Positions 23,346 through 33,719 are shown, counted from the stretch's first letter. The stretch is 47,062 nt of DNA from Lachnospiraceae bacterium (GCA_017462755.1 JAFTQM010000090.1:1-47062); one strand, 5' to 3'. Numbers and translations: made by a program. The notes: generated by a model not told the origin, from the letters alone.

Positions 23346-25615
23346 TCTGCTTCACCTACCTTATAAGACATCACTTCGCTGCCGTTTACTGCTACTGCGA
23401 AGGATTCCTTCTCATAATCTACTGTTACTACCGCACCATTGCTATAGGTTACCTTGACTGTCTTGTCTGCAAGAATCTCATGGGCATCAATGGTTGCGCC
23501 TGCTACCAGCTGATTAAACTCCTTTAAGATATTATAATATTCTATCACAGTATCCTTGTACACACTGTATTTCGAGGAATACAGGTCGTTGGAGTTTGTA
23601 TAATACAAGTCGGTCGAATCCTCCATCGTCAGATAGAAGGAAGGATAAATACCTGTCTCTACCAGCTTCAGGAAAAACTCATTCTTGTTTGCTTCGAAGT
23701 TTACATAGTCCGAATACATCGGTACAACTCCCTTAAATACGATAGAAAGGAATGGTACGCTCTCATCCGTAAAGATGTAATCCGAATCCTTTACCGGCAT
23801 ATCTAACACTGCATTGGTGTACTTCCAGTAGGTGGAAATCGGCTCTTCTAATACCAGATTTGCATCTTCGGCTGCCTTCTCCAAAATGGAAGCATACATC
23901 TCTGCGGTGTACAGTCGGTCGTAGTTCTCACCACTGTAACGGAAGGTAAACATCGTATTTGTGATACCGGACAGTGCCAGATTGCTGATTTCATTCTTGT
24001 TTAAGCTCTTAATCAAGCTGGTCATCAGCTCGCTGGTACGGGACGGAGTCAGATAATGATAGCTTTCATAAACCTCCTTATGCGTCTCCTCCGTAAACAA
24101 TCTGGTATCAATCTTCTTGATTACATTAAAGGTCGTATTGGCTGTCTTTGGATTTGCACGCAATGCATCGGTGTAGAGATAGAACTGAATGCCTGCCTTT
24201 TCTGCCTCATCCATCAGCTTCTTCAATGCACGCTTACCGCCGATGCTGCCATCCACATCATAGGAATCTACCGGAAGACTGCATACGCCGCCATCCTGCC
24301 AGCCCTTATAGAGCGTGAACAAATCGGTTACTCCTGCTGCCTTTAACTCATCGTAAATCGTCTGAATGTCCTCTGTCGTCGTCATCGGCACTGCCTTAGT
24401 CGTAAACATCCAGTTCTCGCGGTCGGAGCCAAGGAAATCGGCTCTTAAACGGAACTCGTCTGCCTTCGCTGCCAGCTCACCGGTCTCTAACAGATACTCA
24501 CGATAGGTATTTGCCAGACCTGCATAATTTGCATCGTCATTTCTGGTAAAGAAGAAACGTACCGAAATGTCATATGGCAGACGGTCAGTCACCTTTACTA
24601 CCGAACCACCGGAGTTGGAGGTTGGCTCATTGTAAAGGGTTCTCTTTAAAAACTTGGCTGTAATCCAGTTGTAATCGGTAAATGCGCCGTTTGGATACGC
24701 CTCGATGGTCGCACCCTCTGCACCGCTTGTGATAACCGCCAGATAAGCCATTGCATCATCCGAATGTACCATACCGTAAATCGGTGCCAAAATATATTCG
24801 GACTCGTTGATGGTCTCGTACTTATTCCAGAACAGAGACAATACATAGGACTCTGTGATACCCACATCGCTACCGTATACTCTCTGGCTGTATGCAGAAC
24901 CAAATCTGCCTTCCTTGTCATTCAGATACATCAATGCACCGTTACCGTCCGGCAGAAGCATATAGCCTTCCTTCTCGCCAAGCTGGGTACGTCCGAGCAT
25001 TGGGTATACATAAATGTTACCAATTTTATTGGTTTCGGAGTTTTCGTAAATGGAAGCCTCCGGAATCGTTGCTTCAATCGAGCCGTCCTCATACAGCAGT
25101 ACGGTCAGCTCGTAACCAAGCTCGTAGGTCGCATAATCTACCTTTGCCGTAAAACCTCCGGTAATCGGAGTTACCGCAACCGTCGCAGCCGAAAGGTCTA
25201 CCTTCTTCTGCTGGGTGGTATTGCTGACCTGCATATCTACGTTAACACCGGATTTCAAAAATCCTGCCCAGGAAGCATTACTCTTGCCATCGTCCTCTGC
25301 TACGGTGGACTCCATCATCGCACCCGTTACCTTATCGCGAACGATAATCGAAAGCGTTGCATCCTGCAAATATAATTCATATCCTTCATTCTCTGCAACC
25401 AGATAATGACCGTTTAAGGTCTTCGACTTATCTGCAGCTCCTGTGCTTACCACTGCGGATGCCGACTTTTCTGCATTACGCAGGCTTAACGTCGGCTTCT
25501 GGATGCTGCCCTTCGTCTGCATACTGCTTACAATCATGGATACCGCAATAATCACTACCAGCAGAACCGGAATCAGGATAAATAATAATTTCTTATGCTT
25601 TTTCAATTTATTCAA
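23342..25615 (-). CDS. DUF5696-type membrane-anchored protein (TTG start)
   Basis: A 757-residue protein, probably outside the cell with an N-terminal membrane anchor (hydrophobic at about 9-31, no good cleavage site). Residues about 60-350 look beta-rich (DATLSIIVRDKVTGAMMEST; GYMLLPDGNGALMYLNDKEG). About 400-680 read like an alpha/beta barrel of the kind found in glycosidases (TTEDIQTIYDELKAAGVTDL, then DVDGSIGGKRALKKLMDEAE). It matches proteins annotated DUF5696, which occur beside sugar importers in Firmicutes. No function is established to my knowledge. The TTG at 25613-25615 overlaps the upstream gene by 8 bases and has GAGGTGG before it. It may process or bind oligosaccharides at the membrane. 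Confidence 0.75.
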   Translation of the reverse strand: MNKLKKHKKLLFILIPVLLVVIIAVSMIVSSMQTKGSIQKPTLSLRNAEKSASAVVSTGAADKSKTLNGHYLVAENEGYELYLQDATLSIIVRDKVTGAMMESTVAEDDGKSNASWAGFLKSGVNVDMQVSNTTQQKKVDLSAATVAVTPITGGFTAKVDYATYELGYELTVLLYEDGSIEATIPEASIYENSETNKIGNIYVYPMLGRTQLGEKEGYMLLPDGNGALMYLNDKEGRFGSAYSQRVYGSDVGITESYVLSLFWNKYETINESEYILAPIYGMVHSDDAMAYLAVITSGAEGATIEAYPNGAFTDYNWITAKFLKRTLYNEPTSNSGGSVVKVTDRLPYDISVRFFFTRNDDANYAGLANTYREYLLETGELAAKADEFRLRADFLGSDRENWMFTTKAVPMTTTEDIQTIYDELKAAGVTDLFTLYKGWQDGGVCSLPVDSYDVDGSIGGKRALKKLMDEAEKAGIQFYLYTDALRANPKTANTTFNVIKKIDTRLFTEETHKEVYESYHYLTPSRTSELMTSLIKSLNKNEISNLALSGITNTMFTFRYSGENYDRLYTAEMYASILEKAAEDANLVLEEPISTYWKYTNAVLDMPVKDSDYIFTDESVPFLSIVFKGVVPMYSDYVNFEANKNEFFLKLVETGIYPSFYLTMEDSTDLYYTNSNDLYSSKYSVYKDTVIEYYNILKEFNQLVAGATIDAHEILADKTVKVTYSNGAVVTVDYEKESFAVAVNGSEVMSYKVGEAE

Positions 25616-27641
25616 ACCGGTTCACCACCTCTCTGCAAACAGTTGTTACAAAATCGATTGCCTGAGAACACAATACATATACAATGAAAAGAATCAGCGC
25701 TGCAATTAACAGTGTAAAGAGTGTCAATATGATAACTACAACGGTTTCCTTCACGGTATAATTATTGACCTCTTTGATTGCCATGAATATCAATATCAAT
25801 ACCCATGCATAAATACAAAGCATTGCAAACTGGATAATGAAATATTCATTGTAGGTAATCATGTTGCTGATTACAATCAGGAACGGCATCAGGATAATGT
25901 ATGGGGTCAGACAGTATGCATAAGCACTTACCAACTGCTTAAAGGAACCCTCACCATCCTTAATCGTTACCACCAAGTAATTACATGCGGTCAATGCGAA
26001 GAAAATCAACAATACGGAACCGATATCCTGTACCAGATTGTATCTTCCCTCACGCACATTCTTAAACAGGAAGCCACAGTAATACTTATTGATAATCGAA
26101 ATCACAATAAATGCTACCAGTAAAATCATCGAGCAGAGGAACGATGCCTTGCCCTCTCGTCTTACACCATAGCAGCCGTCAATCGGATGCTTGATGAAGT
26201 AAGTGCTGTATCTTACCTGCTGATACAGTGTCTTGTCGGATACCTTTCTCCACGCCTTCTTAATCGGATTGAAAATACCCTTCTTTGCCTGCAGGTACTT
26301 GAGTACCTTTACAAGAATAACCAGCGCAACAATTACGAAAAATGCGGTTACGAGGTTGTTCTTTAACCAAAGGTTACGAATCTCCCAGTAGGAATCCGAA
26401 TAACCGTCAAGGTCTTTTGATAATCTTGCATACTTTAATGCATTGTCATAATCCTCAATCTGCAGGTATGCTCTACCCATTGCCTTGTTCGCATAATCGA
26501 ACAGGGTGTTCATTTCGAGTACCTTCGTCAGAGGCTCCATACTCTCCTCATAACGTCCCTTTGCATAAAGCTCCAACGCCTCATGCAGCAGGTTGGTAAA
26601 CTCGGTCGGCTCATATATGTTTACCTGCTTCTTATCGGAGTCAAGCAGGTAAATACGATCCTGCTTATCGACTGCAATCGCCTCGACCTTACTACAAAGA
26701 CCGACTCTCTGGCGACCGTCATCACGACCACCGAATACGAAGAGCAGCTCACCTTCGGAATTGTACTCATATACATAACCGTTACTGGATGCTACATAAA
26801 TATTCTTGAAGTTACCGGTGGTAACTGCTGCACACTGCTCATCATATGCATCCGGTACAATCAGATTGTTACCTGCAATGTTGAGCTTCTTTAAGCTGTA
26901 GTCACCATCGCCCTGTGTTACGGTATAAATCAAACCCTTCTCGTCAATCGCCAGATTGGTCGGCGTAGACGGAATGTTACTAAGAAGCTTTGCTCTCTGC
27001 GCATCCGACAGAATCATACGCTGTAAGATTGCCATTGCACTCAGGTTGGTAAAGTTCGTACCGAAGTAGCCGAGGAAGGTTCCGCCGTCTACCGGGCTGA
27101 TCTGTACAATACCGTTTGTGTTACCCTCACAAATCAGATACAGAGTACCGGACTCGTTGGCTACGATTTTCATCGGCTTGAAATCCAGGTCTGCACCGTA
27201 AATCGGAGAAGTAGGCTTTCCGTAGGTTTCGATTACCTCGCCGGCTTCATTAAATACATAAACCAGCTTTGCGCCCTTATCTGCTACATAAATGCGCTTG
27301 TCTGCGCTGACATACACACCGGTCGGAGCATTCAGGATGCCCTCGCCAATGTAATGAAGGAAGTTTCCTTCGCTGTCTGCTACAATAATTTTCTTCAGAC
27401 CGGAGTCTGCGATATACATCAGACCATCCTCATCCAGACACAAATCCACCGGAGTGACGAATGCCTGCTCACCGATTTTCTCAATCGTTTCGTATGGTGT
27501 ATACGCTGTCTGTGTCTCGGTTACATAACCGTAACCATCGACCGTATAAGTCTTGTAAGGCGTTGCCGCATTTGCCATAACCGGTGTCAGGGTGGCACAA
27601 ATCAGAATGGCTGCGAGCAATATTTTGCCTAGTTTTTTCAT
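25608..27641 (-). CDS. NHL-repeat, TPR and YIP1 membrane protein
   Basis: A 677-residue protein with a signal peptide (about 1-26, ending VMANA). About residues 45-345 form an NHL-type beta-propeller with repeated units such as DLCLDEDGLMYIADSGLKKI, GVYVSADKRIYVADKGAKLV and AIAVDKQDRIYLLDSDKKQV. About 350-420 are TPR-like helices (ALELYAKGRYEESMEPLTKV). A membrane segment at about 430-448 leads to a C-terminal YIP1-type domain with five or so helices. The propeller would be outside, and the rest in the membrane. Its place between two permease pairs suggests a role in organising or sensing sugar uptake, but none is known. Stop overlaps the next gene's start. Confidence 0.8.
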   Translation of the reverse strand: MKKLGKILLAAILICATLTPVMANAATPYKTYTVDGYGYVTETQTAYTPYETIEKIGEQAFVTPVDLCLDEDGLMYIADSGLKKIIVADSEGNFLHYIGEGILNAPTGVYVSADKRIYVADKGAKLVYVFNEAGEVIETYGKPTSPIYGADLDFKPMKIVANESGTLYLICEGNTNGIVQISPVDGGTFLGYFGTNFTNLSAMAILQRMILSDAQRAKLLSNIPSTPTNLAIDEKGLIYTVTQGDGDYSLKKLNIAGNNLIVPDAYDEQCAAVTTGNFKNIYVASSNGYVYEYNSEGELLFVFGGRDDGRQRVGLCSKVEAIAVDKQDRIYLLDSDKKQVNIYEPTEFTNLLHEALELYAKGRYEESMEPLTKVLEMNTLFDYANKAMGRAYLQIEDYDNALKYARLSKDLDGYSDSYWEIRNLWLKNNLVTAFFVIVALVILVKVLKYLQAKKGIFNPIKKAWRKVSDKTLYQQVRYSTYFIKHPIDGCYGVRREGKASFLCSMILLVAFIVISIINKYYCGFLFKNVREGRYNLVQDIGSVLLIFFALTACNYLVVTIKDGEGSFKQLVSAYAYCLTPYIILMPFLIVISNMITYNEYFIIQFAMLCIYAWVLILIFMAIKEVNNYTVKETVVVIILTLFTLLIAALILFIVYVLCSQAIDFVTTVCREVVNRFE

Positions 27642-27656
27642 CCTGTTTTCCTCCCT

Positions 27657-28529
27657 TTATTTGATACCGGAATTTGCCATGGTGTTCATAAAGCTCTTAC
27701 GCAGGATAATGAACATCAACAGGTTCGGTAAAAACTGAATCAATACCGCTGCTGCCTGTATACCCTGTCCGGCTACGTTGTTGTTCGCATTTGCCAGTGT
27801 GTTCAGATAGAACGGCAGCGTCTTCATCGCTTCGTCATTAATATAGAGATTCGAGGTCTCAATATTGGTCCATACGCCCTGGAAGGCAAGGATTGCAGTG
27901 GTTGCAATCGCAGGCTTAATCAGCGGAAGGATAATCTTGCGATAAATCAGGAAATCCTTTGCTCCGTCGATGTAGGCTGCTTCAATCAGTGCATCCGGCA
28001 CCTGATCGATAAACTGCTTTACGAGGAACAGACCGACCGGCATTGCCAGAAGCGGCAGGACGTGTGCCAGATAAGTATCCTTTAAGCTCAGGAAATCAAC
28101 AACCAAGTATCTTGGAATCTGCACCGCTACTGCTACGAACATCAGCGCTGCGTTGTTAACTTCCATGATGGTATACTTTCCTTTAAATCTCAGCTTGGAC
28201 AGTGCAAAGGCTGCCATAGTTGAGAATACAATCGATGCTAACACTACCAGTCCGGTTACGATGATACTGTTAAATACATAACGGCTCATTGGAATACCGG
28301 AGGACTGGGATGCCTTAAACAAATTGCTGAAGTTATTCCAGGTCGGCTTCGACACCAGAATCTTCGGAGGGAAGGCAAACAGCTCATCCATCGGTTTAAA
28401 CGCATGGCAGAAAATATAGACAATCGGAATCGCCATGAATACTGCTAATGGCAATAATACCAGCAAAATCTTAATCTGTCCGCGCTCGAATTTTTTCGGG
28501 TTAATATTACTTCCACGATAACCAGCCAT
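27657..28529 (-). CDS. Sugar ABC transporter permease (second system, MalG-like)
   Basis: A 290-residue permease with six predicted membrane segments (IKILLVLLPLAVFMAIPIVY is the first) and an EAA loop, EAAYIDGAKDFLIYRKIILP. The length is usual for the family. GGAGGAG precedes the ATG. It follows its partner permease by 15 bases. Paired with the 994-residue binding protein upstream, it forms a complete importer except for an ATPase. Confidence 0.9.
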   Translation of the reverse strand: MAGYRGSNINPKKFERGQIKILLVLLPLAVFMAIPIVYIFCHAFKPMDELFAFPPKILVSKPTWNNFSNLFKASQSSGIPMSRYVFNSIIVTGLVVLASIVFSTMAAFALSKLRFKGKYTIMEVNNAALMFVAVAVQIPRYLVVDFLSLKDTYLAHVLPLLAMPVGLFLVKQFIDQVPDALIEAAYIDGAKDFLIYRKIILPLIKPAIATTAILAFQGVWTNIETSNLYINDEAMKTLPFYLNTLANANNNVAGQGIQAAAVLIQFLPNLLMFIILRKSFMNTMANSGIK

Positions 28530-28544
28530 TTTCTCTCCTCCTTC

Positions 28545-29471
28545 CTAGTCTTTTTCCTTAAATAATTTCGAGAAAATCTTCGAAAATACCATTACAATCA
28601 GTAAGAGTACTACCGATACGGCTGCTGCATAACCCATCTCGTAACGGATGAAACCGTAATCCTCGATGTGGTTTACGATCAGCTGACCTGCATAGCCCGG
28701 TGTCGGGTTGGCACCGGAAAGCGATACACCGATGGCACCGTTCTGGAATGCACCTACGATTGCCATAACCGCACCAAAGAGCATCTGTGGCTTCATGGTC
28801 GGAATCGTAATATAAATCATTTCCTGGAAACGGTTCTTTACGCCGTCGATGGCTGCTGCCTCGTACAGCTCCTCGTCCGCATTTAAGATACCGGCAAGCA
28901 TTGCTAAGAAGCCGACACCCATACTGGACCAGAGTGCTACGATAATCATAATCGGCAACAGGTAAGTACTGCTGGTAAGCCAGATTACCGGCTCATCAAT
29001 GATACCCAGATTCATCAGCCAGCTGTTCAACAGACCCATCTGGTCACCGGAGAAGATAATCTTCCATACTACCGCCATCGCTACTGCACCGGTCATACTC
29101 GGCGAGTAGAAGATGATTGCCAAAATGGTACGCGGTACGCTGGTCAACTGTGCCAGCGCCCATGCGATAAGAAACGATAAAACATAACCGCCGATACCTA
29201 CTACAATCGCATACTTTACCGTGTTCGGAAGTACGTATTGCATGAAGATTTCGTCCTGTGTTATCAATGTAACGTAATTCAGAAAGCCCTTCCATGTCGG
29301 GAACTGAATTGTATCAAAGTTTGTAAACGACAGTCCAATCGCAATCGCAATCGGAATGATAATGAATATGGAAAACAGAATCAGATAAGGAGCGAGAAAT
29401 CCGTATGCTGACTTATTTCCATTTTCATGCTTTGCAATCTTGCTGCGCTTGCGGCCGATTGTTCTAGCCAT
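28545..29471 (-). CDS. Sugar ABC transporter permease (second system, MalF-like)
   Basis: A 308-residue permease. A lysine/arginine-rich N-terminus is followed by six membrane segments ([20 protein letters not shown] is the first). The EAA loop reads [28 protein letters not shown] precedes the ATG, which lies 17 bases after the binding-protein gene ends. Probably forms a heterodimer with the next permease. Confidence 0.9.
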   Translation of the reverse strand: MARTIGRKRSKIAKHENGNKSAYGFLAPYLILFSIFIIIPIAIAIGLSFTNFDTIQFPTWKGFLNYVTLITQDEIFMQYVLPNTVKYAIVVGIGGYVLSFLIAWALAQLTSVPRTILAIIFYSPSMTGAVAMAVVWKIIFSGDQMGLLNSWLMNLGIIDEPVIWLTSSTYLLPIMIIVALWSSMGVGFLAMLAGILNADEELYEAAAIDGVKNRFQEMIYITIPTMKPQMLFGAVMAIVGAFQNGAIGVSLSGANPTPGYAGQLIVNHIEDYGFIRYEMGYAAAVSVVLLLIVMVFSKIFSKLFKEKD

Positions 29472-29488
29472 GTCTGCTTCCTCCTTTT

Positions 29489-32473
29489 CTACTCCTCTGT
29501 AATTCCAAGAATGTCACGTACTATTTCGATGGTCGGTACTACATAATCCTTTACATTTTCACCATCTTCGATATAACCGAATTCCTCCAGCTTACGCTCT
29601 GTCTCACGGTTAATACGTTTTACCGCGCCGTCCAGCGTACTGCGGACATCCTCACCATCTACTGCTACTGCTACGAATGCATTACTCAGCTCACGCTCCA
29701 GCATGTAAGTACCAAGGATACGCGGTGCCTCCTGAATCCATTCATTCTGCTCTAAGATAACCTGCTTATCCTGACTTCTCCAAGGCAGCTTCGAGAATGC
29801 TTCCTTGTTTGCCGTATTCCAGAGATATTCGCTACCGTAGGTAATCTGTAAGGTCTCACCGAATTCCTCCTGAACCTCTGCAGAGGACCACCACTTCATA
29901 AATTCCCAAGCCTTTGCTTCTCTCTCCGGATCCGACTCGAACATTACGGTACTGTCTGCACCGGCTGCAGTATATCTTGCAATCGTGCCGTCCTCCTGCT
30001 CTACACCCGGTACCAGTGCAATCTCCCATGCACTTGCGATTTCCGGTGCCGCATTCAGAATCAGATTGTAGGTACCGAAATCAGCAATACCAATCGGCAG
30101 GTCACCATTTCTAAAGTGCTGATAGAAGTTTGGAACGTCTACCGGCATATTGTAAATCGTAAATAACTCCGTCAGTTCGGTAAATGCCTCTACTGCTTCC
30201 TCGCTGTTAATCGCCGTATCACCTGCAAAGGTATGATACAGGGAAGCTCCATGCTGGAACAAAAGCGGTGTCGTACCATGGAAGTTACGCATACCGGACA
30301 TACCTGCGGTTGGATAATAGAAGTTCAAACCTCTCATCTGCAGGTCAGTCAACATTCCTCTGACATCCTCCATCGTCTCCGGTACGGAAAGTCCTAACTT
30401 CGATAAGATATCGCTACGGTAGAACAGTACCCAGAAGTTCATGGTCTCCGGCATCGAGTAAATGCCTTCGCCAATCGTAGATGGTACAAATAATGCTTCG
30501 TTGTATCTTAATGCAATTTCATCAAAATCTTCAAATTCCGTCAAATCCTTCAATGCGCCACGAATTGCCAAGTCAAACGGTACCGCATAATTGATACCGG
30601 TTGCAATATCCGGTGCATCTCCGGATGCATTTGCCAGAACAAGCTTGTTCTGGTCAGGCATCAGCGATAAGTCAACCTGAATACCGGTTGCCGGTGTAAA
30701 GGAATCGTCAATCATCTTCTGCATAATCTCCAAATGCTGTCTGGAACGGTTTACCCAAACCTGTAAGTGCTCCGGATCCGCATTGGTCGTCGAATATGCC
30801 TGTGCCTGGAAGGAATAAGCAAAACGCTGAATGGAACTCATAACACCATTCCAGAAGCCTACCTTCTCCGGCAGCTGATTCTTCGAACCATCCTGATACA
30901 GATAAATGCCATCTAAGGAAAATCTGTTTCCGTTCAAGGAATCCAACAGGTTTGCCAGATACTGATTTACCGAGTTACTGCTGGTCGAAAGCTCTGCAAT
31001 ACGATACAATAACTCGTCTACATCCTTCGCCAGGCTGCGAAGCTGATTCGATGCGATGGTCAAGGAAGAGAATGCTGCAATCTTCTTCACATCCGGATTG
31101 AAGGTCTTTGCATACTCCATGATGGCATCCATCTCATCTGCCCAGCCAATCAGCTTATCACCGATACCCGGAATATAAGCCTCCAGATTAAAGTCACGAT
31201 ACTTATCCTTGTTGGTACCTACAACCTTCGTAATCTCCAGAGAAAGGTCATTTACCTCATTCATGATACGGTCAACCTTTTCCAGACACTCACGAATCGG
31301 GTCAATACTGATAGTCAGTGCAATCGTATGAGTACCTTCTTCTAAATACACGCTCAGATTCTGACCGTTGTCGTCCTTTAAGGTCAGCAGCTTATATTCC
31401 TTGATATAATCGAACTGATAATCCTTAAACTCAGTATTCGGAATCTGTCCGTCCACTGCAACGTTCATGAATACTGGAAAATCTGTCTTATCTCCCTGTC
31501 TGTAATTCATCGCGATATAATAGTAACCGCTCTTCGGTGCCGTAAACTCATAGGTCAGAGTCTGTCCGGCATCCTTAAAGGAAGCACTGTCAATCGTGTT
31601 CAGTTCCTTTTCCTTTACGCTGTACGGATACAAATCCACATCATACTCACAGGTAGGACGAATCGACGAATCATTTCTATAAGTAGGAGTCTCTGCCTGA
31701 ATATCTACAAAGCCATCTCCTGTGGCTGCCTCCGAGCCGGTATATTCTGCAATCGCAGGCTCAGCGCAAAGATAAATATTTCCGATTAAGAGTGCGCCCT
31801 CTGCCACCGAGATTGTCAAAGTGTTCTCGCCCGCTGCCAGCTCTACACCCAGCGGAGTCGAGTAACGGTAGCTCGCCGGATAGAGATATTTGTTTCTCCA
31901 CTCGTATGCCTTATCCGGAATCGCTACAATCTGATTGCCGTAGCGGTCATAAGAAGGCTCTGCTGCGTCTACCCAGACATTTTCAAAGCTTAAGCTTCGC
32001 AGCTCGTAAAACGGATACTCACCGTTTACCTGCAACGAGCCCTCTGCAGAAAGAATCGAATCTGCACAGGATATGTAATCCATACTGATGTAATAAACTG
32101 CCGAACTCGGAACATCAATGGTCAGTGTAGCCTCCTGTCCGATTTCTACAAGCAGTACCGAATCACTCTTTGCATAGTCATAGGTTTCGGTTGTCATCAT
32201 GGCATTACCGCCTGTAACAATATCCTTAATCGGATACTCTACATTTGCTCCCTGATACTTCGGCTGCGTATACCCTCCGCTTACAATCGTGTAGTTGTTC
32301 GAGATTCTCTCATCCGAATAGGTAATGACAGCACCGTCTCCCCCTGTAGCCGTTCCCTGACTCTCCGTACCGGATGTATCAGCTTGTACATACATCACTG
32401 GTTCGAAACAGGAAAAGGTAAATACAAGTGATAATACAAGTGCCAGTGTTTTCATCGGCTTCTTACGAATCAT
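29489..32473 (-). CDS. Large multidomain extracellular solute-binding protein
   Basis: A 994-residue protein with a signal peptide (about 1-32). It has three parts. About residues 50-390 are two beta-sandwich, carbohydrate-binding-like modules, each with a tyrosine/serine surface-module pattern ([34 protein letters not shown]). About 395-500 is a helical linker. About 560-985 is a family 1 solute-binding domain ([59 protein letters not shown]). Typical binding proteins are about 400-550 residues, so this is more than twice as long. There is no standard lipobox; anchoring may be by the uncleaved signal or by the partner permeases. First gene of the arabinose run, with its own strong promoter. 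Confidence 0.85.
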   Translation of the reverse strand: MIRKKPMKTLALVLSLVFTFSCFEPVMYVQADTSGTESQGTATGGDGAVITYSDERISNNYTIVSGGYTQPKYQGANVEYPIKDIVTGGNAMMTTETYDYAKSDSVLLVEIGQEATLTIDVPSSAVYYISMDYISCADSILSAEGSLQVNGEYPFYELRSLSFENVWVDAAEPSYDRYGNQIVAIPDKAYEWRNKYLYPASYRYSTPLGVELAAGENTLTISVAEGALLIGNIYLCAEPAIAEYTGSEAATGDGFVDIQAETPTYRNDSSIRPTCEYDVDLYPYSVKEKELNTIDSASFKDAGQTLTYEFTAPKSGYYYIAMNYRQGDKTDFPVFMNVAVDGQIPNTEFKDYQFDYIKEYKLLTLKDDNGQNLSVYLEEGTHTIALTISIDPIRECLEKVDRIMNEVNDLSLEITKVVGTNKDKYRDFNLEAYIPGIGDKLIGWADEMDAIMEYAKTFNPDVKKIAAFSSLTIASNQLRSLAKDVDELLYRIAELSTSSNSVNQYLANLLDSLNGNRFSLDGIYLYQDGSKNQLPEKVGFWNGVMSSIQRFAYSFQAQAYSTTNADPEHLQVWVNRSRQHLEIMQKMIDDSFTPATGIQVDLSLMPDQNKLVLANASGDAPDIATGINYAVPFDLAIRGALKDLTEFEDFDEIALRYNEALFVPSTIGEGIYSMPETMNFWVLFYRSDILSKLGLSVPETMEDVRGMLTDLQMRGLNFYYPTAGMSGMRNFHGTTPLLFQHGASLYHTFAGDTAINSEEAVEAFTELTELFTIYNMPVDVPNFYQHFRNGDLPIGIADFGTYNLILNAAPEIASAWEIALVPGVEQEDGTIARYTAAGADSTVMFESDPEREAKAWEFMKWWSSAEVQEEFGETLQITYGSEYLWNTANKEAFSKLPWRSQDKQVILEQNEWIQEAPRILGTYMLERELSNAFVAVAVDGEDVRSTLDGAVKRINRETERKLEEFGYIEDGENVKDYVVPTIEIVRDILGITEE

Positions 32474-32538
32474 CTTGATGTTCCTCCTTGCTTCCTTGTC
32501 AATCTAAATTATTTTTTAAAATCCTAAACTATAAATAC

Positions 32539-32567
32539 ATTATATAGAATTATTAGCAAATAGTCAA
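32539..32567 (-). promoter_or_regulatory. Promoter of the arabinose transport run
   Basis: On the minus strand TTGACT (32562-32567), exactly 17 bases, TATAAT (32539-32544), about 66 bases before the first gene. This is a strong match and probably drives at least the importer genes. Confidence 0.85.
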
Positions 32568-32600
32568 TATCTAATTAAATGAAATTTGTGCAGATTTAAC

Positions 32601-32638
32601 AACCGGTTTTTGCTACTTTTAGTTTTTCTTGAAAAGTA
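32601..32638. promoter_or_regulatory. Candidate operator sites between the divergent regulator and transport genes
   Basis: Two dyads lie between the opposing promoters: AACCGGTT at 32601-32608, and TACTTTT (32614-32620) with AAAAGTA (32632-32638), a perfect 7-bp inverted pair with an 11-base spacer that extends to 9 bp with one mismatch. These are natural sites for the ArsR-like regulator encoded next door, but that is inference. Confidence 0.5.
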
Positions 32639-32663
32639 ACCTTAATAATTTTATTTCTATCTC

Positions 32664-32692
32664 TTGATTTCTTGTCAAACTTTGCTTATAAT
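32664..32692 (+). promoter_or_regulatory. Promoter of the ArsR-like regulator gene
   Basis: TTGATT at 32664-32669, 17 bases, TATAAT at 32687-32692, about 78 bases before the start codon. It is divergent from the transport promoter. Confidence 0.75.
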
Positions 32693-32769
32693 GATATTCA
32701 GATACATGTTTCTTTTTTTACAGACAACTTTAAGAACATATCAAACTTTTCACAGAGAAGGTATTTATC

Positions 32770-33714
32770 ATGATGCACATTACTTCATTAGATGACGGTT
32801 TGGAGCTGTTCAAAGCGCTCGGCTCCGAGATTCGTATATCTATCATCAAACAACTTCTTGCCAACAAAGGCATGAATATGAACGAACTGGCAGCCAGCCT
32901 AAACATTACCAACGGTGCGCTGACCAGTCACATCAAGCGCTTGGAGGATTGCGGTATCATTTCAATTTCCAGTGAATCGACTGGACACGGCAACGAAAAA
33001 CGCTGCTCCGTCCACCTCGATAAAATCTTAATTGAAATCGAACCGGACCTCGCATTCAAAAATATTTACGAAACCGATTTGAAGGTTGGGCAATATTGTG
33101 ACTATCAGGTATATCCTACCTGCGGTCTGGCGACCAGCGAGGCTCTGATTGGCGAAGTAGACAGTACCCGTTACTTCTCCCATCCGGATCGCATGAACGC
33201 CAACATTCTTTGGTTTACCAAGGGCTATGTGGAATATATCATTCCGAATTTTATTCCTACCTCCCAGAAGATTGACCAGATTATGATTTCCGTCGAGTTA
33301 AGCTCTGAGGCACCGGGCATCAACAATGTATGGCCATCCGACATTCACTTCTATTTAAATAATGTATGCTTAGGTTATTGGACGAGTCCCGGCGATTTCG
33401 GTGAGGAGCGCGGTCTGTTCACTCCAAACTGGTGGTTCCCGAACTGGAATCAGTACGGTATGCTCAAGCTGATTGTGATTAACAATCAGGGAACCTTTAT
33501 TGACGGCTTAAAGATTTCCGATGTTTCCTTAAAAGAAATGAAGCTTGACTACCGCAGCCCGCTGAAGTTAAAATTCGCTGTACCGGAGGACGCCACTCAC
33601 GTCGGCGGATTGACCATTTTCGGCACCGGCTTCGGTAATTACAATCAAGACATCAAGGTCAGCATCAGTTACAGTCCGATGAACTCCGAAGAAGAGAATG
33701 ATATACCAGAATAG
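32770..33714 (+). CDS. ArsR-like transcriptional regulator with a long sensor half
   Basis: A 314-residue regulator. About residues 10-80 are a winged helix of the ArsR type (LGSEIRISIIKQLLANKG, then LAASLNITNGALTSHIKRLE). The remaining 230 residues are unlike the usual ArsR protein (about 100 residues in all). They look beta-rich and Trp/Tyr/Asn-rich (NANILWFTKGYVEYIIPNFI; WPSDIHFYLNNVCLGYW; FTPNWWFPNWNQYG), like a carbohydrate-binding sandwich. It is divergent from the arabinose transport genes, so it probably senses an arabinose-derived sugar and controls them. No metal-binding cysteine motif is seen. GAAGG lies before the first of two ATGs. Confidence 0.85.
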   Translation: MMHITSLDDGLELFKALGSEIRISIIKQLLANKGMNMNELAASLNITNGALTSHIKRLEDCGIISISSESTGHGNEKRCSVHLDKILIEIEPDLAFKNIYETDLKVGQYCDYQVYPTCGLATSEALIGEVDSTRYFSHPDRMNANILWFTKGYVEYIIPNFIPTSQKIDQIMISVELSSEAPGINNVWPSDIHFYLNNVCLGYWTSPGDFGEERGLFTPNWWFPNWNQYGMLKLIVINNQGTFIDGLKISDVSLKEMKLDYRSPLKLKFAVPEDATHVGGLTIFGTGFGNYNQDIKVSISYSPMNSEEENDIPE

Positions 33715-33719
33715 ATAAG

